Shown here one piece after another: positions 9,642 to 18,401 of a stretch of 64,000 nt of DNA; within the stretch, counting starts at the first letter, position 1, and each line of letters begins with the position of its first letter. This stretch comes from an uncultured Clostridia bacterium (lineage in GTDB: Bacteria > Bacillota > Clostridia > Oscillospirales > Ruminococcaceae): the NCBI GenBank assembly GCA_947586185.1, contig CANPXN010000006.1:1-64000 (forward strand). The letters are read 5' to 3'. The translations under genes were made by a program, and so were the position numbers. The notes under the pieces are model-generated. The model saw only the letters and a program-made list of their open reading frames with translations, searched no databases and was not told the DNA's origin.

Positions 9642-10517
9642 ATGGAAGAGATGACAAAACAGCCTGTAGCTGAAACCCCTCCGCAGAAAAAGAGAAAGAG
9701 CGGACTGTTCAGCAGGCTTGCAAAAATTATACTTGTTCTTGCATTTTTATGGTGGTTTAATAACTTCACGATAAAAATAAACAAATGTAAGATAACCTCC
9801 GATAAAGTGGAAACCAAGGTGAGAATAGCTGTAATAAGCGATCTTCATGCGTCAAAAATGTCTGTTAACAACAGCAGTGTTTTGAAAAAAATAAAAAAGA
9901 CGGATCCTGATTTTGTATGCGTTCTTGGCGATATGCACTCAAATGGTGCAGGTGAAGATGAAAAAGCGCAGTCCTTAGAGCTTATGACGGATATTGAAGA
10001 TAGCGGCTATGAAGTTTATTTTGTACTGGGTGAGCATGATGACCGCACAACGAAATATGTGGATAAGATGGAAGCTCAGGGCATAGATGTTCTCGATTAT
10101 GAAACGGCAGATATTGAAGTAGGGGATACAAAAGTAAGGCTGTATGGCATAAGCAATGCTTACTTTTCTCCTACCTTTGATTTAAGCCATGAGTTTGGAA
10201 CGCCGGACAGCGAATTCTATAATATTTTGCTTGCGCATATACCTAATTATACGGCATATGAAAAGTTTGGAGCTGACCTTACAATATGCGGAGATACCCA
10301 TGGCGGAGTGATCCAGATCCCTTTCTGTGGGCCTGCATATTATAACGAGGAAGTTTTGCCTGAACTGATAGGCGATAGTGAGAATACTTACGACAAGGGT
10401 CTTTTCAGCTATGACGGAGGCTATATGTTTATTACCTCGGGGCTTGGAAACTATCCTATTCCGCTAAGATTTAACAACAGACCGGAGGTTGCTTTGCTTG
10501 AAATAGGAGCAGAATAA
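9642..10517 (+). CDS. Membrane-anchored calcineurin-like metallophosphoesterase
   Basis: After a basic N-terminus and one transmembrane helix (about residues 24-44) comes a metallophosphoesterase domain: VISDLHAS, VLGDMH, a GEHD where GNHD is usual, and ICGDTHGG. These supply the two-metal site. The arrangement resembles the YkuE/YaeI group, which acts on lipid or nucleotide phosphoesters; the substrate cannot be read from the sequence. The frame is open upstream to a GTG at 9597. I prefer ATG 9642, with AAGGAG at 9622-9627, but that spacing is long and ATG 9651 is also possible. Confidence 0.85.
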   Translation: MEEMTKQPVAETPPQKKRKSGLFSRLAKIILVLAFLWWFNNFTIKINKCKITSDKVETKVRIAVISDLHASKMSVNNSSVLKKIKKTDPDFVCVLGDMHSNGAGEDEKAQSLELMTDIEDSGYEVYFVLGEHDDRTTKYVDKMEAQGIDVLDYETADIEVGDTKVRLYGISNAYFSPTFDLSHEFGTPDSEFYNILLAHIPNYTAYEKFGADLTICGDTHGGVIQIPFCGPAYYNEEVLPELIGDSENTYDKGLFSYDGGYMFITSGLGNYPIPLRFNNRPEVALLEIGAE

Positions 10518-10546
10518 ATATTTAAGGGATTTTTTACTGTTTATTC

Positions 10547-10575
10547 TTGCAAAAAGAAGAAAATTAGTGTATAAT
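10547..10575 (+). promoter_or_regulatory. SigA-type promoter of the OadG/OadB genes
   Basis: TTGCAA (10547-10552) and TATAAT (10570-10575) are separated by 17 bp. They start a leader of about 90 nt that can fold (see 10590-10645). Confidence 0.7.
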
Positions 10576-10589
10576 ATAAAATGTATGTT

Positions 10590-10645
10590 ATACTGGTTTT
10601 TCCTTATGGAATAACTTCTAAGTATACCGGGGCAGATGCCCTTAA
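10590..10645 (+). promoter_or_regulatory. Potentially structured leader upstream of the Na+ pump genes
   Basis: The leader contains TATACT and AGTATA arms enclosing a TTCC/GGAA hairpin, directly followed by a GGGCA-GA-TGCCC hairpin. It lies between the promoter and the gene at 10674. No known riboswitch consensus is recognised, so this is only a structural observation. Confidence 0.35.
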
Positions 10646-10673
10646 TGAAAATTAAAAGTGGGAGAGTGCTATA

Positions 10674-11132
10674 ATGATTCCGGACTTTTTTAACGCACAA
10701 AATTACCTGAATACGGTTTTTCAGCCGATGGCTAAAGAGCTGCCTGATATGAATATCAGCTATGTTGCCGCTGTAGTTATTACAGGTCTTTCGGTTGTAT
10801 TCCTTTCATTGGTGATTCTGATTCTGTTTATTAACTTACTTGGTATCTTTTTTAAGAGAAAGAAAAAAGATAATAACAAGACTTCTTCTGCAATGAAGGA
10901 GCAGGTAAGCGCCAAAGTTGAAACAGTTAAATCAAATGTCAGCGCTGAAAAAACAGCCGCTGCATCCGATGACAATGACGAAATAATTGCGGTCATTTCT
11001 GCTGCAATTTCTGCATTGGGCGATGCCGATGGCAAAACCTATAAGGTCAAGTCTGTCAGAGCTGTTTCATCAAAGCCGTCAAGGTCTTCATGGGCAATGG
11101 CCGGTCTGCAAAACAATACGGCTCCGTTTTAA
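10674..11132 (+). CDS. OadG-like gamma subunit of a Na+-translocating decarboxylase
   Basis: This 152-residue protein has one membrane helix (about residues 27-58, VVITGLSVVFLSLVILILF), a charged Lys-rich stretch, an Ala/Lys-rich linker and a C-terminal segment with IAVISAAISALG and SRSSWAMAGLQNN. This is the layout of OadG family proteins, which hold the membrane beta subunit and the soluble carboxyltransferase together. The beta subunit follows 38 bp downstream. The C-terminal Ala-Ile-x-Ala-Ala segment resembles the part found in OadG/MmdD proteins of anaerobes. Confidence 0.8.
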   Translation: MIPDFFNAQNYLNTVFQPMAKELPDMNISYVAAVVITGLSVVFLSLVILILFINLLGIFFKRKKKDNNKTSSAMKEQVSAKVETVKSNVSAEKTAAASDDNDEIIAVISAAISALGDADGKTYKVKSVRAVSSKPSRSSWAMAGLQNNTAPF

Positions 11133-11170
11133 ACAGAGCATGAAATGAAAATTTTGAAAGGACTGTATTT

Positions 11171-12388
11171 ATGGGCGAAATAATTAATATTTTTCTCGAT
11201 ACCCTTAAAGACCTCTGGTTTCAGAGCGGTCTTTATGCTCTTGGTATCAAAGACATCTTAATGATTTTGTTGTCTTTCTTGTTTATGTATCTTGCAATAG
11301 CAAAGCAGTTTGAACCGCTTTTACTTCTTCCGATTGCCTTCGGTATGCTTCTCACAAACCTTCCATTTGCAGAAATGTATCATCCTGAGCTGTTTTCGGG
11401 ACTGAATGAAGCAGGTGATTATGTTGGAATTGATTATGGAGCTGTCCTTCATGATGGAGGATTGCTGGATATACTTTATCTCGGCGTTAAGCTTCAAATT
11501 TATCCTCCGCTCATATTCCTTGGAATCGGTACAATGACTGACTTCTCTGCTTTGATAGCTAATCCAAAGAGCTTTCTTCTCGGTGCTGCTGCTCAGGCAG
11601 GTATCTTCTTTACTTTTGTAGGTGCTGCAATACTCGGCTTCAATGCTGCCGAAGCAGGTTCAATAGCTATTATCGGTGGTGCTGACGGTCCTACATCAAT
11701 TTATGTTTCAAGTAAGCTTCTTGCAGGCGGTGTATCAAAGGATATTGATACCGGTACAATTGCTCTTGCGGCTTATACATATATGGCTCTTGTTCCGATC
11801 ATACAGCCTCCGATTATGAAGGTTCTTACAACAAAGAAAGAGCGTTCTGTAAAGATGGCTCAGCTAAGAACTGTTTCAAAGACAGAGAAGCTTATTTTCC
11901 CGATTGCCGTAACAATTATTATTGCATTGCTCGTTCCATCAGCAGCACCTTTGGTAGGTATGCTTATGCTTGGTAATCTTCTTAAGGAAAGTGGAGTTTG
12001 CAGCAGACTTGTTGATACAGCACAGAATGCCCTTATGAATATTATTACAATATTCCTTGGTGTATCCGTTGGTGCTACAACAAAGGCTGATAAGATTCTT
12101 AATGTTTCATTTGCAAAGGTTATTGCTCTTGGCGTTGTTGCATTTGGTATTGGTACTGCATGCGGTGTACTCTTTGGTAAGATAATGTATAAGGTTACAA
12201 AAGGAAAGGTTAACCCGCTTATCGGTTCAGCAGGCGTATCAGCCGTTCCTATGGCTGCACGTGTTTCGCAGAAGGTCGGCGCAGAAACCGATCCTACAAA
12301 CTTCCTGCTTATGCATGCTATGGGACCGAATGTTGCCGGCGTTATTGGTTCAGCCGTTGCAGCAGGCGTACTGCTTAGTGTAATTTAA
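11171..12388 (+). CDS. Na+-translocating carboxylic acid decarboxylase beta subunit (OadB/MmdB/GcdB family)
   Basis: The 405-residue polytopic protein carries the family blocks GIGTMTDFSALIANP, IIGGADGPTSIYVSS and the C-terminal VSAVPMAARVSQ with LMHAMGPNVAGVIGSA. The beta subunit decarboxylates carboxybiotin and exports Na+. The family does not reveal the acyl substrate, which is set by the soluble carboxyltransferase. No carboxyltransferase is adjacent; the candidates and a biotin carrier lie at 26965-30150. A terminator follows. Confidence 0.92.
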   Translation: MGEIINIFLDTLKDLWFQSGLYALGIKDILMILLSFLFMYLAIAKQFEPLLLLPIAFGMLLTNLPFAEMYHPELFSGLNEAGDYVGIDYGAVLHDGGLLDILYLGVKLQIYPPLIFLGIGTMTDFSALIANPKSFLLGAAAQAGIFFTFVGAAILGFNAAEAGSIAIIGGADGPTSIYVSSKLLAGGVSKDIDTGTIALAAYTYMALVPIIQPPIMKVLTTKKERSVKMAQLRTVSKTEKLIFPIAVTIIIALLVPSAAPLVGMLMLGNLLKESGVCSRLVDTAQNALMNIITIFLGVSVGATTKADKILNVSFAKVIALGVVAFGIGTACGVLFGKIMYKVTKGKVNPLIGSAGVSAVPMAARVSQKVGAETDPTNFLLMHAMGPNVAGVIGSAVAAGVLLSVI

Positions 12389-12399
12389 ACAAATACTTT

Positions 12400-12440
12400 T
12401 GTCCGCTGCTTTTTACGACAGCGGACATTTTAGCTTTTGA
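12400..12440 (+). terminator. Rho-independent terminator after the beta subunit gene
   Basis: TGTCCGCTG (12400-12408) pairs with CAGCGGACA (12419-12427), followed by a T-rich tail. Confidence 0.8.
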
Positions 12441-12490
12441 CATAAATAATAATATGTTGTATGCTACTAATAATATTGGAGGTGTTTTAT

Positions 12491-13108
12491 ATGAATCATG
12501 CAGAGCGTATGCATAAAAATCTTCCATATAAATCATGGCTTGACGGACTTAAAGAGGCAAGAGAAGAAAATAAAAAGAAAATTTTTGAATATAATAATTT
12601 ACCGCCAGAGCGTTGGGATGAATGCGAAAAAATTTTAAGAACGATTATCGGAAAAGCCGGCAAGAATATTTATATCGAAGCGCCTTTTCACTGCGATTAT
12701 GGCAGCAATATTGAAGTAGGGGATAACTTTTATGCAAATTACAATCTTGTGATACTTGATGTTGGAAAGGTTACCATTGGCGACAATGTGTTTCTTGCTC
12801 CGAATGTTGCCATATATACAGCAGGGCATCCGATTCATCATGAGCCAAGAAATATTGGTTATGAGTATGGAATTGACATTACGATAGGTGATAATGTGTG
12901 GATCGGCGGAAATACCTGTATTCTTCCCGGAGTGCATATAGGTAATAATGTTGTTATAGGCGCCGGCAGTGTTGTTTCAAAGGATATTCCTGATGATGTT
13001 GTAGCAGTGGGGAATCCGTGCAAGGTTATTCGCAGAATAACAGATGAGGATAAGCACTATTATTACAAGAATCTGAAATTTGATGTTGACGATTATCTTG
13101 AAAAATGA
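12491..13108 (+). CDS. Maltose/galactoside-type sugar O-acetyltransferase
   Basis: This 205-residue protein is a left-handed beta-helix hexapeptide-repeat acetyltransferase of the Maa/LacA group. It has the N-terminal helical cap (MHKNLPYKSWLDGL), then repeats such as IGDNVFLAPNVAIYTAGHP with the catalytic-type His, and IGDNVWIGGNTCILPGV. It acetylates sugars using acetyl-CoA; the exact acceptor is unknown. An in-frame ATG at 12461 lies before the ribosome site TGGAGGT (12477-12483), so 12491 is taken as the start. It stands alone between two terminators. Confidence 0.9.
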   Translation: MNHAERMHKNLPYKSWLDGLKEAREENKKKIFEYNNLPPERWDECEKILRTIIGKAGKNIYIEAPFHCDYGSNIEVGDNFYANYNLVILDVGKVTIGDNVFLAPNVAIYTAGHPIHHEPRNIGYEYGIDITIGDNVWIGGNTCILPGVHIGNNVVIGAGSVVSKDIPDDVVAVGNPCKVIRRITDEDKHYYYKNLKFDVDDYLEK

Positions 13109-13111
13109 CAT

Positions 13112-13146
13112 AAAAAATCCTGTACAAAGCTGTACAGGATTTTTTC
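13112..13146. terminator. Bidirectional terminator between convergent genes
   Basis: AATCCTGTACA (13116-13126) and TGTACAGGATT (13131-13141) form a stem with an AAGC loop, with A-run before and T-run after, so it can serve the acetyltransferase gene (+) and the aro/DUF4364 block (-). Confidence 0.85.
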
Positions 13147-13196
13147 ATATATTATATTATTCTTCCATCAACATACAGGCAAAGTCTGTATAAAGA

Positions 13197-13793
13197 TTAA
13201 AGATTGGTATTATCATCTGCGCTAAATTCTTCTTCCTGATTGTCCAGTGCAAAGTTCAGTATCTTACTGTAAAACCCAATAGGATTAAGCATTATCCTTT
13301 CGCCAATAAGCTTAGCCTGCCTTAGATCCGGAGCAAAGAGCTTTAGATCCATCAGGTCGTCTTTTAAGTCAAGACAGCGACAGTGAACATAGTAGCCGTT
13401 TTCAAGCTTGATATATTCGATCTTAACTTCACTTTCATATTTTAGCTTTGCAAAATATTTCAGAGCTGCCACAACAATTTTATCACGATATGATTTTGGA
13501 ACATAATTTTTTAAAGTTTTTGCACAGCTTTTTCCTTTTTCAGTAAGTATATAATTTTTTTTACCCTCAGAATTATCTATAATAATGGAGTCGTTTTTTA
13601 TCAGGTAGTCGAGGGCATCCTGATAGAAAAAGTAATTAATTATTTCCGTGCTTACAGAAATATCGTAAAGATGCTCTGTATCCACCGGCTTTCCGATTCG
13701 GTAAAGCAGATAGCATATCAGTATTTTGACTGTCTGAACATCTTTCAGCTCCGGGGAAGCGTATTCAGACATTTTTGTCAGTGATTCTTCCAT
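13197..13793 (-). CDS. DUF4364 family protein, winged-helix-like
   Basis: The 198-residue protein resembles the clostridial DUF4364 family: an N-terminal winged-helix-like half (VKILICYLLYRIG through YILTEKGKSCAKTL) and a C-terminal half of beta strands (KIEYIKLENGYYVHCRCLD). The family is thought to be DNA-binding by fold; its targets are not known. It is the last gene of the aro block, 12 bp after aroC, so it is probably cotranscribed. A regulatory role in that operon would be inference only. Confidence 0.75.
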   Translation of the reverse strand: MEESLTKMSEYASPELKDVQTVKILICYLLYRIGKPVDTEHLYDISVSTEIINYFFYQDALDYLIKNDSIIIDNSEGKKNYILTEKGKSCAKTLKNYVPKSYRDKIVVAALKYFAKLKYESEVKIEYIKLENGYYVHCRCLDLKDDLMDLKLFAPDLRQAKLIGERIMLNPIGFYSKILNFALDNQEEEFSADDNTNL

Positions 13794-13804
13794 TGTATAT
13801 CACC

Positions 13805-14899
13805 TTACGAGAAATTGGGATAGTCGAGCATATGTGAAAGAATACCTATATTTACGGCAGCCTCAACACACGGTACAGCTCTTGGGACTATGCATGGGTC
13901 ATGACGTCCCTTTATTACAAGAGTTTCATTTTTCATTGCGCCATAGTCAATAGTATGCTGCGGCTGAGCAATTGATGGCGTAGGCTTTATTGCTACATTC
14001 AGGGTTATAGGCATGCCGGAAGAAATGCCGCCCAATATTCCGCCGTGGTTGTTTGTTTTGGTTTTTACATGTCCGGCTTCGTTAACATAAAAGTCATCAT
14101 TATTCTGGCTCCCCACCATTTTAGCTGAAAGAAATCCTGCGCCAAATTCAAGTCCTTTGACAGCCGGTATTCCAAAAATAAGCTGAGCAAGGGTATTTTC
14201 AAGCCCGTCAAAAATCGGAGAGCCGATACCTGCTGGAACATTAACACATGCACATTCAATAACACCGCCAAGGGATTCACAGCCCTCTCGTGCTTTCTGA
14301 ATGTCGCTTATCATAAGCTCGCCCCTCTTAGTATTGATAACAGGGAAAGACTTATATCTTACATTAAGAATATCTTCTTTTGTAACATTTGTTCTGTCAA
14401 AGCTTTCGTCTTTGATGTTATGTATAGAAGCGATATGAGCTCCGGTATAGATTCCACGCTTTTCGAGGATCTGACCGCATACTGCTCCGGCAAAAACTAA
14501 TGGAGCGGTCAGGCGTCCGGAAAAGTGACCGCCGCCTCTGACATCGTTAAAGCCACGGTATCTCATAGCGCCGGTATAGTCAGCGTGACCCGGTCTTGCA
14601 AGCTTGGAAATATTGGAATAATCCTTGGAGTGCATATCTGTATTTTGAATAAATGCGCATAAAGGCGTACCGGTAGTTTTATCATTAACCAGTCCTGACA
14701 TTATCTGAGGAAAGTCCTTTTCATCTCGCATTGTAGTAGTTCCGTCCTTTTTAGGAGCACGCCGTTTCATGAATCGGCTCAGTTCTTCTATATCTATATG
14801 CTCACCAGGCGGAAGGTTATCCACAACGACTCCTATTGCCGGGCCATGTGATTCACCGAATATAGATATTGAAATACGATTATTCCAGAATGATGACAT
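13805..14899 (-). CDS. aroC: Chorismate synthase
   Basis: AroC makes chorismate from EPSP with reduced FMN. The protein starts MSSFWNNRISISIFGESHG and contains GRHDPCIVPRAVP and FSGRLTAP, the family's conserved FMN/substrate blocks. At 364 residues the length is normal. The frame is open back to 14914, but the ribosome site GGAGG at 14909-14913 fits ATG 14899 with 8-9 bases spacing. The start lies inside the 3' end of aroA (20 bp overlap), so the genes are coupled. Confidence 0.95.
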   Translation of the reverse strand: MSSFWNNRISISIFGESHGPAIGVVVDNLPPGEHIDIEELSRFMKRRAPKKDGTTTMRDEKDFPQIMSGLVNDKTTGTPLCAFIQNTDMHSKDYSNISKLARPGHADYTGAMRYRGFNDVRGGGHFSGRLTAPLVFAGAVCGQILEKRGIYTGAHIASIHNIKDESFDRTNVTKEDILNVRYKSFPVINTKRGELMISDIQKAREGCESLGGVIECACVNVPAGIGSPIFDGLENTLAQLIFGIPAVKGLEFGAGFLSAKMVGSQNNDDFYVNEAGHVKTKTNNHGGILGGISSGMPITLNVAIKPTPSIAQPQHTIDYGAMKNETLVIKGRHDPCIVPRAVPCVEAAVNIGILSHMLDYPNFS

Positions 14900-16109
14900 T
14901 AGCATTTCCTCCAAGCTTTATATAATCCCTGAAAAAGTCAGGGTAAGATTTTTCAACGCATTCAGCGCCCTTTATAACTACAGGCTCTCTGCATATTGTG
15001 GCGGCAATTGCTGCGCTCATAGCGATTCTGTGATCTCCGGCGCTGTCAACAGTTCCGCCGGTCAATTCAGCATGCCTGATAATAAGGCCGCTGTCTGTAG
15101 GAGTTATGTCACCTCCTAAAGCATTTACAGCTGCTGAAGTGGCAGCAAGCCTATCACTTTCCTTGATCTTCAGCCTTTCTGCACCGTCTATAACGGAAGT
15201 TCCGCTGCAAAAAGTGCCTAAAACACCGAGAACAGGTACGAGATCCGGAATATCTGAAGCATTTATGTTGAATCCCTCCGGATAATTATTATTATAGCAT
15301 AATCCTGATGTTATTTCAACAATTTTCTTATCTCCCTGAGTGCTGTTTTCTGAAAGATTTTTTATATTGATTTTACTTCCAAGAATATTTGCAACGTAAA
15401 AAAATGCCGCCTGTGAGTAATCGCCTTCAACAGTAATATCTTTAGCGGTATATTTCTGACCGCCTTTTATGTAATACCCATAATCAGTTTCATCTATGAG
15501 AACTCCAAACTGTTTAAGGCATGAGATGGTCATATCTGCATATGGCTTTGATTCAAGAGGAGAGGTCAAAATAATCTTTGAATCTCCCTCCAGAAGTGGC
15601 AGAGCAAACAAAAATCCTGTTATAAACTGGGAAGAAATGTTTCCCTCAAGACTGAACATGCCGCTTTTAAGCTGTCCGCTCATTTTAAAAGGCATGGTAT
15701 TGTTATAATCAAATTTGATTCCGTTTGAGCCAAGCTCTCTTATATATGGTGTAATCGGTCTTTCAGGAAGACGACCCTGACCCAAGTATTCGGCATCTAT
15801 TCCAAGAGCAGCGGTTATTGGTATCATAAACCTGAGAGTTGAGCCACTTTCACAGCAGTCTATAGCCGCTTTTAATGATCTGCGACTTATGCCGATAACT
15901 TTAATTCCGTCGGAACTTTCTGTAATATCTGCGCCGATCGCAGTAAGAGCGTTTATAGTTGCAGTTATGTCCTTTGATTTACTTACATTTCTGATAAATG
16001 ATTTTCCCTCAGAAAGAGCAGCGCATATCAAAGCACGGTGGGTAAGGCTTTTTGATGAAGGAATATCAACGCTTCCTTTAAGCTTAGAAGGTATAATTTT
16101 TATATCCAT
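14880..16109 (-). CDS. aroA: 3-phosphoshikimate 1-carboxyvinyltransferase (EPSP synthase)
   Basis: The 409-residue enzyme joins shikimate-3-phosphate and PEP. It shows SKSLTHRALICAAL, GRLPERPITPYIRELG, VEGDYSQAAFFYVAN, LKIKESDRLAATSAA and DHRIAMSAAIA. At the loop that reads GNAGTxxR in many EPSP synthases it has ESGSTLRF, a variant seen in Clostridia that could affect inhibitor binding (inference). The open frame begins at 16172, but the TGGAGG site fits the Met at 16109 (MDIKIIPSKLKG). That leaves it just clear of the aroB stop at 16111. Confidence 0.95.
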   Translation of the reverse strand: MDIKIIPSKLKGSVDIPSSKSLTHRALICAALSEGKSFIRNVSKSKDITATINALTAIGADITESSDGIKVIGISRRSLKAAIDCCESGSTLRFMIPITAALGIDAEYLGQGRLPERPITPYIRELGSNGIKFDYNNTMPFKMSGQLKSGMFSLEGNISSQFITGFLFALPLLEGDSKIILTSPLESKPYADMTISCLKQFGVLIDETDYGYYIKGGQKYTAKDITVEGDYSQAAFFYVANILGSKINIKNLSENSTQGDKKIVEITSGLCYNNNYPEGFNINASDIPDLVPVLGVLGTFCSGTSVIDGAERLKIKESDRLAATSAAVNALGGDITPTDSGLIIRHAELTGGTVDSAGDHRIAMSAAIAATICREPVVIKGAECVEKSYPDFFRDYIKLGGNANVIILE

Positions 16110-16110
16110 A

Positions 16111-17154
16111 TTATGCCTCCAAAAATTTATAGAACTCTTCCACTGTGACCTTTTTAATTTCAGCAGCGCCAATATTTTTACAAAGTATATAGTTTATCAT
16201 ATTACTCTGACGCTTTTTATCGTTTGAACACAGCTTCAAAAGCTCGTTTATCGGAGCGTCAACCTCTGACGGTAGCTCATATGCCTTTACGCATTTTTCA
16301 AGCCTGTCCAGGGTATCGCTGTCTGAGCATTTTTTTGTGATCATGCACATACCTATTGCAACAGCGCTTCCGTGGGTATATTTTTCGTAGTTATAGTAGC
16401 TTTCAACTGCATGTCCCAAGGTGTGACCAAAGTTCAGTATCATACGTTCGCCCGTATCAAATTCATCATTTTCAACTACATCTCTTTTAATTGATATGCT
16501 TTTGAAAACCACTTCGTCTATAATTTCGTCGGCGCTGTCTATATTGTGAGAGGCGATCAGTTCAAACAGCGCATTGTCACGGATCATGCCATATTTAATC
16601 GCCTCAGCCATTCCGTCTGAAAGAATTTCTCTTTTCAGGGTTTTGAGAGTGTCGGAATCGCAGATCACACAAACAGGCTGTTTAAATGCGCCTACAAGGT
16701 TTTTTCCGCATGGAAGGTCAATAGCTGTTTTTCCGCCAACTGACGAGTCTATCTGAGCCAGCAGCGTTGTAGGAATCTGAATATAATCAAGTCCTCTTAA
16801 ATATGTGGCCGCAGCAAATCCAGTAATATCACCGACAACACCGCCGCCAAGAGCTATAAGACAGTCTGATCTTGTGATATTGCATTCGCAGAGGAAGTTA
16901 TAGATTTTGTTCAGCGTATCAGCGTTTTTTGAATGCTCACCGTTTGGAAATACAAATTTATAAACTTTAAAGCCGCAAGCTTCAAGAGAGCTTACTACCA
17001 TATCGCTGTACAGTGAGTCTACAATATCGTCGGTGACAATTGCAGCGGTTCTGGAGCTTACAGTATCAGCTATAATTTTTCCGCAGCTTTTAACAAGACC
17101 TCTTTCAATATAGATTTTATATGAAGTACTGGCATTAACAGTAATTGTCTGCAT
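16111..17154 (-). CDS. aroB: 3-dehydroquinate synthase
   Basis: AroB cyclises DAHP to 3-dehydroquinate with NAD+ and a divalent metal. The 347-residue protein has the NAD loop GGGVVGDITGFAAATYLRG, QIPTTLLAQIDSSVGGKTAI and the metal-binding segment LNFGHTLGHAVE. GGAGG precedes its ATG. Between this gene and the upstream DAHP synthase gene lies a 214-bp gap occupied by a long palindromic element. Confidence 0.95.
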   Translation of the reverse strand: MQTITVNASTSYKIYIERGLVKSCGKIIADTVSSRTAAIVTDDIVDSLYSDMVVSSLEACGFKVYKFVFPNGEHSKNADTLNKIYNFLCECNITRSDCLIALGGGVVGDITGFAAATYLRGLDYIQIPTTLLAQIDSSVGGKTAIDLPCGKNLVGAFKQPVCVICDSDTLKTLKREILSDGMAEAIKYGMIRDNALFELIASHNIDSADEIIDEVVFKSISIKRDVVENDEFDTGERMILNFGHTLGHAVESYYNYEKYTHGSAVAIGMCMITKKCSDSDTLDRLEKCVKAYELPSEVDAPINELLKLCSNDKKRQSNMINYILCKNIGAAEIKKVTVEEFYKFLEA

Positions 17155-17178
17155 AATAATAACCTCCTAAATAAATTA

Positions 17179-17340
17179 AGAACCTGTCTTTACAAGCATT
17201 TGCGTATGCATTTTAGAAAATTTAGTTGCTGACTATGTTAAAAATATATGCCAGACGACAGTCCGCCTGCACATTTTTGTCTTGTCAGCGACAAAATTAT
17301 GCACGAAAATACATACATATTTCTTGTTAAGACAGGTTCT
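17179..17340. repeat. 162-bp imperfect palindrome, MITE-like or long-hairpin element
   Basis: The ends are perfect 12-bp inverted repeats: AGAACCTGTCTT at 17179-17190 and AAGACAGGTTCT at 17329-17340. Complementarity continues inward almost to the centre near GACGACAGTCC (about 17258), including ACAAG/CTTGT, GTATGCATTTT against its near complement, and TTGCTGAC/GTCAGCGAC; I estimate roughly 70% pairing. No ORF or clear target-site duplication is visible. It sits between the DAHP synthase and aroB genes. Next to it, CTGTCC (17346-17351) and GGACAG (17356-17361) form a small hairpin just after the DAHP synthase stop. Confidence 0.8.
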
Positions 17341-17368
17341 GGAGCCTGTCCCAAAGGACAGTCAATCA

Positions 17369-18382
17369 TTAACCGATAGTTTTTCCGATAAATTCAACCT
17401 GAGGCTTAAGCTTAGCCATTACATCACTGAACTGCTTAGGAGTCAAAGACTGAGCGCCGTCGGAAAGAGCCTTTGAAGGGCAGTTATGTACTTCAATGAT
17501 CAAAGCGTCAGCTCCGCATACTACGGAAGCCAGTGAAAGTGGCTCAACAAGTGAGGTCAGACCTGTTGCATGGCTTGGGTCAACTACTACAGGCAGATGT
17601 GAAAGCTGCTTTAAAAGCGGAACGGCTGAAATATCAAGGGTATTTCTTGTTTTTGTTTCAAAGGTCCTGATGCCTCTTTCACAGAGCATAACATTATTGT
17701 TGCCGCCAGCCATAATATATTCAGCGCTCATGAGCCATTCTTCGATTGTATTTGCGAGTCCTCTTTTTAAAAGTATTGGCTTGTCGCATTTGCCAAGATG
17801 CTTTAACAGCTCAAAGTTCTGCATATTTCTTGCGCCAACCTGAATAATGTCAACGTCTGCAAATAGATCAAGGTGTTCAAGGCTCATGATTTCAGTAACT
17901 ATAGGAAGTCCTGTTGCAGCCTTTGCCTTTAGAAGAAGCTCTATGCCTTCCGCATGAAGTCCCTGGAACGCATAAGGCGAGGTTCTCGGTTTAAAAGCGC
18001 CTCCTCTGAGCATTGTTGCGCCGGCAGCCTTTACAGCCTCTGCGGTTTCGATTATCTGGTCTTCGTTTTCAACAGAGCAAGGACCTGCAATTACCTGAAA
18101 CTGTTTTCCGCCAACCTTTTTACCGCAAACATCAATGATAGTGTCGTCAGGATGAAATTTTCTGTTACATTTTTTATAAGGCTCCTGAACACGCTGAACG
18201 GTTTCAACAACGTCCTGAGCCATAATATTTTCAATATCAATACTGGATGTATCGCCTACAAGACCAAGAATATTCTTATGGGTACCGTTTATTCCTGTAG
18301 CTGTAACACCCTGCTGTTCAAGCAGATTTATAAGGTTTTCAACTTGCTCCTTATTAGAGTTTTGTTTTAAAATAACAATCAT
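17369..18382 (-). CDS. aroF: 3-deoxy-7-phosphoheptulonate synthase, AroA-I-beta type with N-terminal regulatory domain
   Basis: DAHP synthase condenses PEP and erythrose-4-phosphate at the entry of the shikimate pathway. The catalytic part has VIAGPCSVEN, RGGAFKPRTSPYAFQG, QVGARNMQNFELL, LLKRGLA and VVDPSHATG. An N-terminal domain of about 70 residues (MIVILKQNSNKEQVENLI onward) is the ferredoxin-like module that gives feedback control in Thermotoga/Bacillus-type enzymes. The frame is open to 18433, but GGAGG fits ATG 18382. It heads the aro block on the - strand and has a structured repeat directly upstream. Confidence 0.93.
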   Translation of the reverse strand: MIVILKQNSNKEQVENLINLLEQQGVTATGINGTHKNILGLVGDTSSIDIENIMAQDVVETVQRVQEPYKKCNRKFHPDDTIIDVCGKKVGGKQFQVIAGPCSVENEDQIIETAEAVKAAGATMLRGGAFKPRTSPYAFQGLHAEGIELLLKAKAATGLPIVTEIMSLEHLDLFADVDIIQVGARNMQNFELLKHLGKCDKPILLKRGLANTIEEWLMSAEYIMAGGNNNVMLCERGIRTFETKTRNTLDISAVPLLKQLSHLPVVVDPSHATGLTSLVEPLSLASVVCGADALIIEVHNCPSKALSDGAQSLTPKQFSDVMAKLKPQVEFIGKTIG

Positions 18383-18401
18383 TGTTTTTACCTCCGAAAT
18401 A

